Shown: positions 52,205 to 59,999 of the stretch, piece by piece
Layout: each line of letters begins with the position of its first letter
How positions within the stretch are numbered: position 1 is the first letter of the stretch
Origin: Nocardia tengchongensis
GTDB taxonomy: Bacteria > Actinomycetota > Actinomycetes > Mycobacteriales > Mycobacteriaceae
Assembly: GCF_018362975.1 (NCBI RefSeq)
Contig: NZ_CP074371.1
Location: 4,154,001-4,218,000, forward strand
DNA length: 64,000 bases
Reading direction: 5' to 3'
Notes under the pieces: generated by a model
Databases searched by the model: none
What the model was told of the DNA's origin: nothing
What the model saw: the letters and a program-made list of their open reading frames with translations, nothing else
Position numbers and translations under genes: made by a program

Positions 52205-53392
52205 TTGTTCGCAGTATCCGCCAGGGCAGTGGTCCTGGCTCTGAGCATCCTGACCGCGGGAGCCGTGTGTGCACCCGTGTCGGCTCAACCCCTTTATCCC
52301 ACACAGGATTCCGATCCTTTCTATAGCCCGCCCGCCGATCTGGGTGGTTTCGCGCCCGGTGACGTGGTCCGCACCCGCCGCATCGATACCGGCCTGTACG
52401 TGGGCACCGACGGCTGGCAGGTCGCCTTCCGCAGCACCAATTCCCAGGGCCAGCCGATCCTGGGCATGACCACGGTGCTGATGCCGAAGGGCGTCAAGAA
52501 CCCGCCGCTGGTGTCGTATCAGGCCCTGATCAATTCCCTCGGCTCGCAGTGCAATCCGTCGCGGTCGCTGTTCAACGGCGAACTCCAGGACGGCGCGGGC
52601 GCGATGCTGCCGATCGGACGCGGCTGGGCCATCTCGATGCCGGACTACCTGGGGCCCAATGTCGCCTACGGTGCGGCCAAGCTGAGCGGCATGGTCACCC
52701 TCGACAGCGTGAAGGCGGTCCGCAAGGTCGCCGAGCTGGGGCTGGGTAGCTCACCGGTCGCGTTGGCCGGGTACTCGGGCGGCGGCATGGCCACCGCGTG
52801 GGCCGGTGCGCTGCAGCCGGAGTACGCCCCGGACCTGAAGCTGGACGCCGTGGTGGCGGGCGGCATTCCGGCCGACCTGGAGGAGATGGCGCTGTCGCTG
52901 GGCTTCGCGCCGCACCCGGGCTTCGGCCTGGCCTTCGCCGCGGCGATGGGCCTGGAGCGCGAATATCCGGACCGCCTGCCGATCTCGGATCAGCTCAACG
53001 AGAACGGCCTGTGGTTCCGGGAATTCACCCACGACGCCTGCCGCCGCTTCCTGCTGTTCCACGGCGCCTTCCGCAGCGCCGATCAGCTGGCCGCGTCCAA
53101 GAGCCTGATGGATTCGCCGGTGGCGCACGAGGTGCTGCGGGAGAACAGCCTGCGCTACAACTCCGCCGTCCCGACCGCCCCGACCTACTTCTGGCAGGGC
53201 CGTTTCGACGAGCTGACCGCCTTCGCTCCGGTGGCCGAGGTGGCGGACCGCTACTGCAAGGCGGGTGCGCCGGTGGTGTTCCGGCCGTTCGAGATCGCCG
53301 AGCACATGACCACCGCGGTCGCCGGTTTCCCGGATGCCTGGAACTACGTGGAGTCCCGTTTCCGCGGGGATCCGGTTCCGTCCAGCTGCTGA
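52205..53392 (+). CDS. Secreted lipase, LIP family (second copy)
   Basis: A 395-residue exported lipase, paralogous to the one at 21.8 kb. The signal peptide (FAVSARAVVLALSILTAGAV, cleavage near VSAQP) directly follows TTG 52205, which is preceded by GAGGGA six bases away. Longer readings add an unlikely leader. The nucleophile elbow is AGYSGGGMA (Ser about 188). An Asp in QGRFDELTAF and His in IAEHMTT complete the triad. It is probably active on host or environmental lipids. It lacks its own divergent regulator; a TetR gene precedes it on the same strand. Confidence 0.88.
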   Translation: MFAVSARAVVLALSILTAGAVCAPVSAQPLYPTQDSDPFYSPPADLGGFAPGDVVRTRRIDTGLYVGTDGWQVAFRSTNSQGQPILGMTTVLMPKGVKNPPLVSYQALINSLGSQCNPSRSLFNGELQDGAGAMLPIGRGWAISMPDYLGPNVAYGAAKLSGMVTLDSVKAVRKVAELGLGSSPVALAGYSGGGMATAWAGALQPEYAPDLKLDAVVAGGIPADLEEMALSLGFAPHPGFGLAFAAAMGLEREYPDRLPISDQLNENGLWFREFTHDACRRFLLFHGAFRSADQLAASKSLMDSPVAHEVLRENSLRYNSAVPTAPTYFWQGRFDELTAFAPVAEVADRYCKAGAPVVFRPFEIAEHMTTAVAGFPDAWNYVESRFRGDPVPSSC

Positions 53393-53526
53393 TCGTTAAC
53401 CAAGTATGTGCTGAAACGCCGTTCGATAGCCGATCCGCACCGATTGCCATAAGGGATAGAGTGCTTCCCTTCTGGATTTCCTTTGGTAACAGCTTGATTC
53501 CGGAACTTGTCAAGCCTGGTTCGGTC

Positions 53527-53550
53527 AATTACTTCTAGATAGAAGTAATT
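53527..53550. promoter_or_regulatory. Perfect AT-rich palindrome upstream of the HypX-like gene
   Basis: AATTACTTCTA and TAGAAGTAATT form perfect eleven-base arms around GA. The 24-base element is strikingly AT-rich for this genome and ends 40 bases before the GTG start. It could be an operator for a regulator encoded elsewhere, or overlap the promoter. Confidence 0.7.
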
Positions 53551-53590
53551 AGCTGGTTCAATGCCGAACCACGTTTCGAGGAGGAATCCG

Positions 53591-55276
53591 GTGCGTATCC
53601 TGCTGCTGGCCGGCGCTTTCGACAGCCTGACGCAACGCGTCCGGTGCGAGCTGGTCGAGCGGGGCCATCGGATCGGGATCGAACTGGCGCTCGGTGACGA
53701 CGACACGCGGGCGGGTGCACAGGCCTTCGAACCGGACCTGATCGTCGGGCTCATGCTCGCCGATCAGGTCCCGGCGGACCTGTGCGCCCGCCATGTCGTG
53801 CTGCAGGTGAACCCGGGACCCGAAGGCGATCACGGCCCGTCGTCCCTGGATTGGGCGATCGGCACCAACGCCCCCTATTGGAGCGTGACCGTGCAGCGGG
53901 CGGTCGGCGCCTCAGGTGCCGGTCCGGTCTGGGCCTCGGAAACGTTCCCGCTGCGCCAGTGCGGTAAGAGCGAGCTGTACCGGACCGAGGTCGCCGATGC
54001 CGCGGTGCGGGCCCTGCTGCGCGCGATCGAACGGTTCGAGCGCACCGGCGCCGAGCCGATCGATTCGCGCCTCGAGGTGTCCGCGCCGCCGCCTCCGCCC
54101 TACACCCAGTACTTCCGCCGCATCGACTGGGCACACGACAGCACCGCCACCGTGCTGCGCAAACTCCGTGCCGCCGACTCGAATCCGGGTGTCCTGGACC
54201 AGCTGTACGGCCGCGAAGTGTTTCTCTACGGCGGCCATCTGGAGGACCGGTTGCGCGGTGCCCCCGGCAGCGTGATCGCCACCCGCGACGGCGCGATCTG
54301 CCGCGCCACCGTCGACGGCGCGGTCTGGATCCCGCAACTGCGCGCCCGCCCGCTGCCCGGCGGCCCGGCCACCTACAAGCTGCCCGCGACCGAGGTGCTC
54401 GGCCCCGAACCACTGGCCGATGTCCCGGACGTGCCGGTCAGCCCGTGCGAGGCGGCGGTCCGCGTCACCTGGTCGGAGCTGCGGTATTACGAATACGACG
54501 AGGTCGGCTACCTGGGCTTCACCTATGCCGGCGGCGCGTTGAGCACCGCCCAGTGCGAACGCCTGCTGGCGGCCTACCGGCAGGCCTGCGCCCGCCCGGT
54601 GAAGGTGCTGGTGCTGGGTCCGGCCCGGGACTTCTTCTGTAATGGCATCCAGCTCAATGTGATCGAGGCGGCCGCGGATCCGGCCGCCGAGGCGTGGCGC
54701 AATGTCAACGCCTTCAACGATCTGGTCGAGGCCATCCTCACCACCACCGACAAGCTCGTGATCTCCGCGCTGCCCGGCAATTCCGCCGCGGGCGGGGTGA
54801 TGCTGGCGCTGGCCGGCGACGAGGTGTGGTGCCGGGAGTCGGTGGTGCTGAACCCGCACTACCGCCTGTCGGGCCTGCGTGGTTCGAAGTACTGGACCTA
54901 CACCATGCCGCGTCGTGTCGGCGCCGAGTGCGCGGATCGTCTGACGGGCGAGGCCCTTCCGATCGGCGCTCGCTCCGCGGCCCGGCTGGGCCTGGTGGAT
55001 CGGGTGGCGGCCGGTGATCCGGCCGAGTTCCGCACCTGGGTCCGACGCCAGGCCGCGGAGCTGGCCGCCGCCACCGACCTCGCCGCCCGCATCGACGAGA
55101 AGCGGCGCCGTCGCGCGGCCGACGAAGCGGCGAAACCCTTGGCGGTGTATCGATCCGAGGAGCTCGAACACCTCAACCGCGAGGTCTTCGATCCCGCCTC
55201 ACCGTTCCATCGGCTCCGCCGCGACTTCGTGACCAAGGCCGGGCCGCGGGCCACCCCGGCCTATCTGCTCGGCTGA
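53591..55276 (+). CDS. HypX-like protein: formyltransferase-type domain fused to an enoyl-CoA hydratase domain
   Basis: A 561-residue two-domain protein with the layout of HypX/HoxX, which makes the CO ligand of [NiFe] hydrogenase from formyl-tetrahydrofolate through formyl-CoA. The N-terminal half has the HypX block GDHGPSSLDWAI and then DWAHDSTATVLRKLRAADSN. The C-terminal half has RYYEYDEVGYLGFTYAGGAL, FFCNGIQLNVIEAA and VVLNPHYRLSGLRGSKYW. In HypX the first motif usually reads VHPGPxGDRGP; here it reads VNPGPEGDHGP, so the likely catalytic His is Asn74. Other family His positions also differ (NGIQLN, NVNAFND). GTG 53591 follows GAGGAGG. No hydrogenase or hyp genes are nearby. It may be a divergent paralogue with another role. 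Confidence 0.85.
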   Translation: MRILLLAGAFDSLTQRVRCELVERGHRIGIELALGDDDTRAGAQAFEPDLIVGLMLADQVPADLCARHVVLQVNPGPEGDHGPSSLDWAIGTNAPYWSVTVQRAVGASGAGPVWASETFPLRQCGKSELYRTEVADAAVRALLRAIERFERTGAEPIDSRLEVSAPPPPPYTQYFRRIDWAHDSTATVLRKLRAADSNPGVLDQLYGREVFLYGGHLEDRLRGAPGSVIATRDGAICRATVDGAVWIPQLRARPLPGGPATYKLPATEVLGPEPLADVPDVPVSPCEAAVRVTWSELRYYEYDEVGYLGFTYAGGALSTAQCERLLAAYRQACARPVKVLVLGPARDFFCNGIQLNVIEAAADPAAEAWRNVNAFNDLVEAILTTTDKLVISALPGNSAAGGVMLALAGDEVWCRESVVLNPHYRLSGLRGSKYWTYTMPRRVGAECADRLTGEALPIGARSAARLGLVDRVAAGDPAEFRTWVRRQAAELAAATDLAARIDEKRRRRAADEAAKPLAVYRSEELEHLNREVFDPASPFHRLRRDFVTKAGPRATPAYLLG

Positions 55277-55281
55277 ACGCG

Positions 55282-55597
55282 TCAGCTCGCGAGGCGCAGC
55301 ACCAGCGCCCCGGCGATGATGGCTCCGAACGCTACGACCTTGGGCGCGTTGATCTTCTCCCGGTAGATGAGCGCGCCCAGCACGACGGTGCCGATGGAGC
55401 CGAGGCCGGTCCAGATCGTGTAGCCCACCCCAACATCGAGGGTGCGCAGCGCGAGGCTGAGGGTGTAGATGCCGGCCGCGGCGGCGGCCAGGGTGAACAC
55501 CGACGGCCACAGCCGGGTGAATCCCTTGGTGGCATTGGTGCCGAGTGCGAAGGCGACCTCGAAGACGGCGGCGGATGAGCAGGTAGACCCAGGACAT
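55282..55597 (-). pseudogene. SMR-family exporter broken by one +1 frameshift
   Basis: The gene starts at ATG 55597 after GAGGAG and reads MSWVYLLI, then shifts out of frame. With one base removed from GG at 55573-55574 it continues AAVFEVAFALGTNATKGFTR and joins the frame ending FGAIIAGALVLRLAS at 55282. The result is a normal protein of about 104 residues with four membrane helices and the motif GVGYTIWTGLGSIGTV. It is the second of a pair of SMR genes, which often form heterodimeric exporters. It ends five bases from the convergent HypX-like gene. Confidence 0.8.
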
Positions 55598-55648
55598 GAC
55601 GGTTCTCCTCGAAAACGGTTGTACGGGAACGATGGTCGGTCCGGGGGT

Positions 55649-55984
55649 TCAGGCCGTTGTGCCGGTGAGCTTGTCGGCGAGCTTCAATCCGAGGACGCCG
55701 CCGATGATCAACGCGAAGGCCGCCACCTTGGCCGGGGTGAACGCTTCGCCGAACACGATGGCCCCGAACAGGACCGTGCCGACCGACCCGATGCCGGTCC
55801 ACACCGTGTAGCCGACCCCGACGTCGAGGGATTTCAGCGCGAGGCCGAGGAAGAAGATGCCGCCCGCGGCCGCCGCGGCGGTGAGCAGGGACGGCCCCAG
55901 GACGGTGAAGCCGTGGGTGGCGTTGGTCGCCAGGGCGAAGACGATCTCGAAGACCGATGCGATGAGCAGGTAGATCCAGGCCAT
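55649..55984 (-). CDS. SMR-family small multidrug or guanidinium exporter
   Basis: A 111-residue protein with four transmembrane helices. The family's essential glutamate is in SVFEIVFALATNA (Glu13), and GVGYTVWTGIGSVGTV forms helix three to four. The G-x-x-Y-x-x-W-x-G-x-G pattern is typical of SMR; the sequence is closer to the SugE/Gdx and paired types than to EmrE. AAGGAG precedes ATG 55984. It forms an operon with the frameshifted second SMR gene and is divergent from a MarR gene, which probably represses both. The substrate may be guanidinium or a quaternary ammonium compound. Confidence 0.92.
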   Translation of the reverse strand: MAWIYLLIASVFEIVFALATNATHGFTVLGPSLLTAAAAAGGIFFLGLALKSLDVGVGYTVWTGIGSVGTVLFGAIVFGEAFTPAKVAAFALIIGGVLGLKLADKLTGTTA

Positions 55985-56008
55985 GGGAGTCGCGCTCCTT
56001 CATGTTGT

Positions 56009-56055
56009 TGTATGTACGTGCAAGTAGTTGCCCGAAAAGCATGCATGTACATGTA
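56009..56055. promoter_or_regulatory. Pair of related palindromic sites between SMR and MarR genes
   Basis: TGTATGTACGTGCA (56009-56022) and TGCATGTACATGTA (56042-56055) are related in inverted orientation (11 of 14 bases). The second contains the palindromes CATGTACATG and TACATGTA. Their position between the divergent starts fits MarR operators. Confidence 0.55.
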
Positions 56056-56121
56056 AACTCGTGTCAAGACCCAGTGGCCGCGGACCTGGCCGGCCACGCG
56101 TCAGTTCGAGGGAGTGAGTCG

Positions 56122-56571
56122 ATGCCGTCGCAGGCCCGAGTGGCGAAAACCGGTGCGGACGCCCAACTCTGGAACCGGATGCTGATCCTGCACGCGCAGG
56201 TGGAGAGCCGCCTGGCGACCGTCCTGCAGCGCCGCCACGGGCTGGGGCTGTCCGAATACCGGGCGCTGAGCTTCCTCGATCAGGCCCCCGACAGTGAACT
56301 GCGCATGCAGGAACTCGCCGACAAGCTGGGCCTGAACCAGAGCTCGGTCACCCGGCTGGTCGGGCGCTTGAACGCCGCCGACCTCACCTATCGGGACCTG
56401 TGCCCCGACGACAAGCGCGGCGTCTACACGGTGCTCGCCGACCCCGGCCGCGAGCGCTACCGCGCGGCCCGCACGACCTACGAGGAGGCGCTGGCCGCGG
56501 CGTTCGCCGAGATCGCCGACGGCGACCCGGCGCTGGCCGCCATCCTGGCCGCGGCCCGCGCCGCCGGCTGA
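56122..56571 (+). CDS. MarR-family transcriptional regulator
   Basis: A 149-residue winged-helix regulator. The DNA-binding segment is LRMQELADKLGLNQSSVTRL, followed by the wing DLCPDDKRGVYTVLADPGRE and a C-terminal dimerisation helix. ATG 56122 is used, though upstream readings exist. It is divergent from the paired SMR exporter genes, with related palindromes in the gap, so it probably represses the pump until a toxic substrate binds. It ends 13 bases from the convergent thiolase gene. Confidence 0.93.
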   Translation: MPSQARVAKTGADAQLWNRMLILHAQVESRLATVLQRRHGLGLSEYRALSFLDQAPDSELRMQELADKLGLNQSSVTRLVGRLNAADLTYRDLCPDDKRGVYTVLADPGRERYRAARTTYEEALAAAFAEIADGDPALAAILAAARAAG

Positions 56572-56584
56572 TCGGCGCGCCGCG

Positions 56585-57756
56585 TCAGAGTGCTTCCAGG
56601 ATCATGGCATTGGCCTGGCCGCCGGACTCACACATGGTCTGCAGACCGTAGCGCGCGCCGCGCTCGTGCATGGCGTGCACGAGGGTGGCGGTGAGCCGGA
56701 CGCCGCTGGCGCCGAGCGGGTGGCCCAGTGAGATCGCGCCGCCGTGGACGTTCACCCGATCGAGGTCGGCCCCGGTTTCCCGCGCCCAGGCCAGCACGAC
56801 GCTGGCGTAGGCCTCGTTGATCTCGATGAGATCGATGTCGGCCAGCGTCAAACCTGTTTGCTTGAGCACCTTCTCGGTGGCCGGGACGACGGCGGTCAGC
56901 ATCAGGAACGGGTCGTCGCCGACGGCGATGTGACTGCGGATGCGCGCCAGCGGCTTCAGCCCGAGGCGGGCGGCGTTCTCGCTGGTGGTGACCACGACCG
57001 CGGCACTGCCGTCACCGAGCTGGCTGGCATTGCCGGCGGTGATGTGCCAGGCGATCTCGGGGAAGCGCGCGGCGATGGCCTCGTTGTAGAACGAGGGCGG
57101 CAGTGCGCCGAGGCCGGCCGCGGTGGAGTCGAATCGGATGGTCTCGTCGCGGGCCAGGCCGTTGATCGGCGAGGTCAGCTCGGCGTCGAAGCCGCCGCGC
57201 GCGGTGGCCTCGGCGGCGCGGCGGTGGCTCTCGAGCGCGTAGTCGTCGAGCTGGTTGCGACCGAATCCCAACGCGCGGTGATGAGTTCGGCACTGATGCC
57301 CTGCCACGGCACACCCTGCGGGTAGCGTTCGAGGAAGGCCGAACCGGTGAGGTTGTCGACGTCGAGCAGGCTGGTGCCCATCGGAATCCGGCTCACCGAT
57401 TCGACGCCGGTGGCGACGACCAGATCGCAGTCGCCGGCGATGACCGCGTGCGCGGCGAAGCGCAACGCCTGCTGGCTGGCGCTGCACTGGCGGTCGATGG
57501 TGCTGGCGGGCACCGATTCCGGGAACCCGGCCGCCAGCGAGGCGCGCCGGGTGACATTGGTGGCCTGTTCGCCGACCTGGCTGACCACGCCGCCGATGAC
57601 CTCGTCGATCAGGGCCGGATCGATCCCGGCCTGATCGATGACGGCGCGCAGGCTGTGCGCCATCAGATCCACCGGGTGCACGCCGTCGAGCGCGCCGCCC
57701 TGCTTACCGCGTCCGATCGGGGTGCGCACCGCCGCGACGATGACCGCGTCGCGCAT
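56585..57756 (-). pseudogene. Thiolase broken by one -1 frameshift (last gene of the men operon)
   Basis: The first frame starts at ATG 57756 (MRDAVIVAAVRTPIGRGKQG) and holds the nucleophile in STIDRQCSASQQ. It runs to AELITARW. The second frame resumes GFGRNQLDDYALESHRRAAE and ends at 56585, carrying [25 protein letters not shown] and CESGGQANAMI. One C of the run 57266-57268 (plus strand) is missing; restored, the protein is about 391 residues. It shares one base with the menF stop (TGATG). A thiolase beside menDEF is unusual and may be part of a pathway that extends or cleaves an aroyl-CoA, or may simply be co-located. Confidence 0.85.
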
Positions 57757-58802
57757 CACGGGATCCCCAGCACGCGGCGCATGGTGGCCAGTTTGGCCGA
57801 GGTCTCGGCGAATTCGTCGTCGATGCGGCTGCGCGACACCACGCCGCCGCCGGCCCGCAGCGTCAGATCGCTACGGTGGGAATCCAATTCGAGTCCGCGC
57901 AGCGCCATGTGGAACTCGCAGTCGCCGGTGCTGTCGAGCCAGCCCACCAGGCCGCCGTAGTAGGCGCGCGCGGGTTCGTAGTCGGCGATCATGCGGCGCG
58001 ACAGCGCCTGCGGCACCCCGCAGACCGCGGGGGAGGGGTGCAGGGCCGCGACCAGGTCGGTCACCGGCGTCTCGGGGTCGATCAGGCGGGCGGTGATGGG
58101 AGTTCCCAAGTGCCACACGCCCGGAGCCTTCACCAGTTCCGGGTCGCCGGGATAGTCGAGGTCGGGGCAGAAGGCGGCCAGGCCCTTGACCATGAAATCG
58201 ACCAGGTGCCGGTGCTCGGCCAGGTACTTGTCGTCGAACAGGATGGCGCGGGCGCGCTCCTTGTCCTCGGAGTCGGGCAGGCGGGTGTCGCGCAGCACTG
58301 TGCCGGCCAGCGGCGTCATGGTGATGGTGGCACCGGACTTGGCCAGGAACAGTTCCGGGCTCGCGCCCATGGTGTACACGCCGGGGTGGTCGAGGTGCTC
58401 GACGAAGTAGCTGCGCGCGTTCGGGTAGAGCTCCGCGAACCGCTCGAACAGCGCGTGCGGGTCGACGACGCCGTCGTAGAAATAGCGTTCGCAGCGCGAG
58501 ATGACGATCTTCTCGAGGTCCGTGCCGGGCGCCCGCAGCTGCGTCAGGGCATCGTCGATGAGCCGCAGGTAGTTCGCGATCGCGGCGTCGTTGAACTCGA
58601 TGTCGCAACGGAATTCGGGATGCGCGCCGGCGCCGGGCCGGGTGCGGGCGTCGTTGCGCCAGCCCAGGTACAGCGAGGAGCCGGCGAGTTCGGTGTCGAA
58701 GGGGATCGCCCCCGCCACCAGATTGCCGTAGGCCCCCGCGCGGACGGCGGCCTCGGCCTCGGCCAGGTTGTCGTAACAGATCAGCGGGCCGTCCAAGCCC
58801 AC
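57756..58802 (-). CDS. menF: Isochorismate synthase
   Basis: A 348-residue chorismate-binding enzyme that converts chorismate to isochorismate. The typical blocks are KIVISRCERYFY, ASPELFLAKSG, TMTPLAGTV, WHLGTPITARL, HPSPAVCGVPQ and a final LRAGGGVVSRSR. The length fits single-domain isochorismate synthases (EntC/DhbC/MenF). No lyase residues of salicylate synthase are evident, and no pyruvate lyase is adjacent. It starts with GTG 58802, 36 bases after menE, and is followed by the thiolase with a one-base overlap. With MenD next door it should feed the menaquinone branch. Confidence 0.92.
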   Translation of the reverse strand: MGLDGPLICYDNLAEAEAAVRAGAYGNLVAGAIPFDTELAGSSLYLGWRNDARTRPGAGAHPEFRCDIEFNDAAIANYLRLIDDALTQLRAPGTDLEKIVISRCERYFYDGVVDPHALFERFAELYPNARSYFVEHLDHPGVYTMGASPELFLAKSGATITMTPLAGTVLRDTRLPDSEDKERARAILFDDKYLAEHRHLVDFMVKGLAAFCPDLDYPGDPELVKAPGVWHLGTPITARLIDPETPVTDLVAALHPSPAVCGVPQALSRRMIADYEPARAYYGGLVGWLDSTGDCEFHMALRGLELDSHRSDLTLRAGGGVVSRSRIDDEFAETSAKLATMRRVLGIP

Positions 58803-58838
58803 CGGCCTTTCGCGCCGGCTAGGCGGAATCGCACGGGA

Positions 58839-59999
58839 TCATGCATGGGTGGGCTCCGATTCGGTGGTGGTCAGTCGTTGGTGCACGGCGCGGCGGTCGA
58901 TCTTCGAGTTCGGCAGCAGGGGCAGCTCGGTGCCGAGCACGAAACGCTTCGGCACGGCCGCGCGGCCCAGGCGTCGCCGGACGCTGTCGCGCAGCGGTTC
59001 GAGGTCCGGGATCGCTCGGCGGGTCACGATGTACGCGCCGACGAGCTCGCCCCATTCGCGGTCGGGCACGCCCATGACCACTGCGGACTCGATCCCCGGA
59101 ACGCCGGTCAGCGCCTGTTCGATCGCGACCGCGGAGACCTTGACCCCGCCGGTGTTGATCAGATCGTCGACGCGGCCGGTCGGGACCAGCAGGTCCTGGG
59201 ACCAGTGCCCGCGATCGGAGGTGCGGTACCAGCGCGTGTCGCCCTCGCGATAGAAGGGCTGCTCGCCGGCGTCGCCGAGATAGCCGTCGGCCACCACGTC
59301 GCCGCCCAGGTGGATGAGTCCGTCCACGATGCGCGCCTCGACACCGCGCAGGGGGACGCCGTCGTAGACGCAGCCGCCGCAGGTCTCGGTCATGCCGTAG
59401 GTCACCACGGCATCGGTGAGCTCGCGCAGCCTGCGGCCGGTCTCCTCGTCCAGGCGCGCGCCGCCGATCAGGATCTTGTCGAAACAGCCCAGAGCGCTGC
59501 GGGATTCGGCGTCAGCGAGCAGGCGGGTGACCTGGGTGGGCACCAGCGAGGCGTAGCGGCGGCCGGCGGGCATGCGCCGGGCCGCGGCGGCGAAGGCGGC
59601 CGGATCGAAGTGGCCGCCGGGCAGCGTGGTCACGCGGGTGCCGCCGAGCGCGGCCCGCGAGATCACCTGGAAGCCCGCGACGAACCCGGCCGGCAGGCAC
59701 AGCAGCCAGTCGCCCGCGCCGCCGAGCCGTTCCGCGCTGGCCTGCGCCGAGGCCAGCAAAGCCTTGCGGGACAACAGGGTTCGCTTGGGCACACCGCTGG
59801 ATCCGGAGGTGGACAGCAGCACCGCCGTGGTGGCGGGCACGGTCGGCGGAAGCTGCTGTGCCTGAGCGGAATCGGTGACCGGTGCGATCGCCTGCTCACC
59901 GGTGTAGGCGAGTTCGATGGCGCGTTGCAGCGCATCGACCGCGGCGTCGGGATCTTCGGGGAGGAGCAGGGGAGTCAAGGGAATGGCGGGGTGTGGCAT
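58839..59999 (-). CDS. menE: o-Succinylbenzoate-CoA ligase
   Basis: A 386-residue acyl-CoA synthetase of the actinobacterial MenE type, which activates o-succinylbenzoate. Motifs are STSGSSGVPKRTLLS, GDWLLCLPAGFVAGFQV, the substrate block RYASLVPTQVTRLL, YGMTETCGGCVYDGVPL, YRTSDRGHW and GRVDDLINTGGVKV. Residue patterns match MenE better than general fatty acid ligases. ATG 59999 shares its first base with the menD stop (TGATG). In the usual pathway MenE acts after MenC and before MenB, but neither is in this window. Confidence 0.92.
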   Translation of the reverse strand: MPHPAIPLTPLLLPEDPDAAVDALQRAIELAYTGEQAIAPVTDSAQAQQLPPTVPATTAVLLSTSGSSGVPKRTLLSRKALLASAQASAERLGGAGDWLLCLPAGFVAGFQVISRAALGGTRVTTLPGGHFDPAAFAAAARRMPAGRRYASLVPTQVTRLLADAESRSALGCFDKILIGGARLDEETGRRLRELTDAVVTYGMTETCGGCVYDGVPLRGVEARIVDGLIHLGGDVVADGYLGDAGEQPFYREGDTRWYRTSDRGHWSQDLLVPTGRVDDLINTGGVKVSAVAIEQALTGVPGIESAVVMGVPDREWGELVGAYIVTRRAIPDLEPLRDSVRRRLGRAAVPKRFVLGTELPLLPNSKIDRRAVHQRLTTTESEPTHA

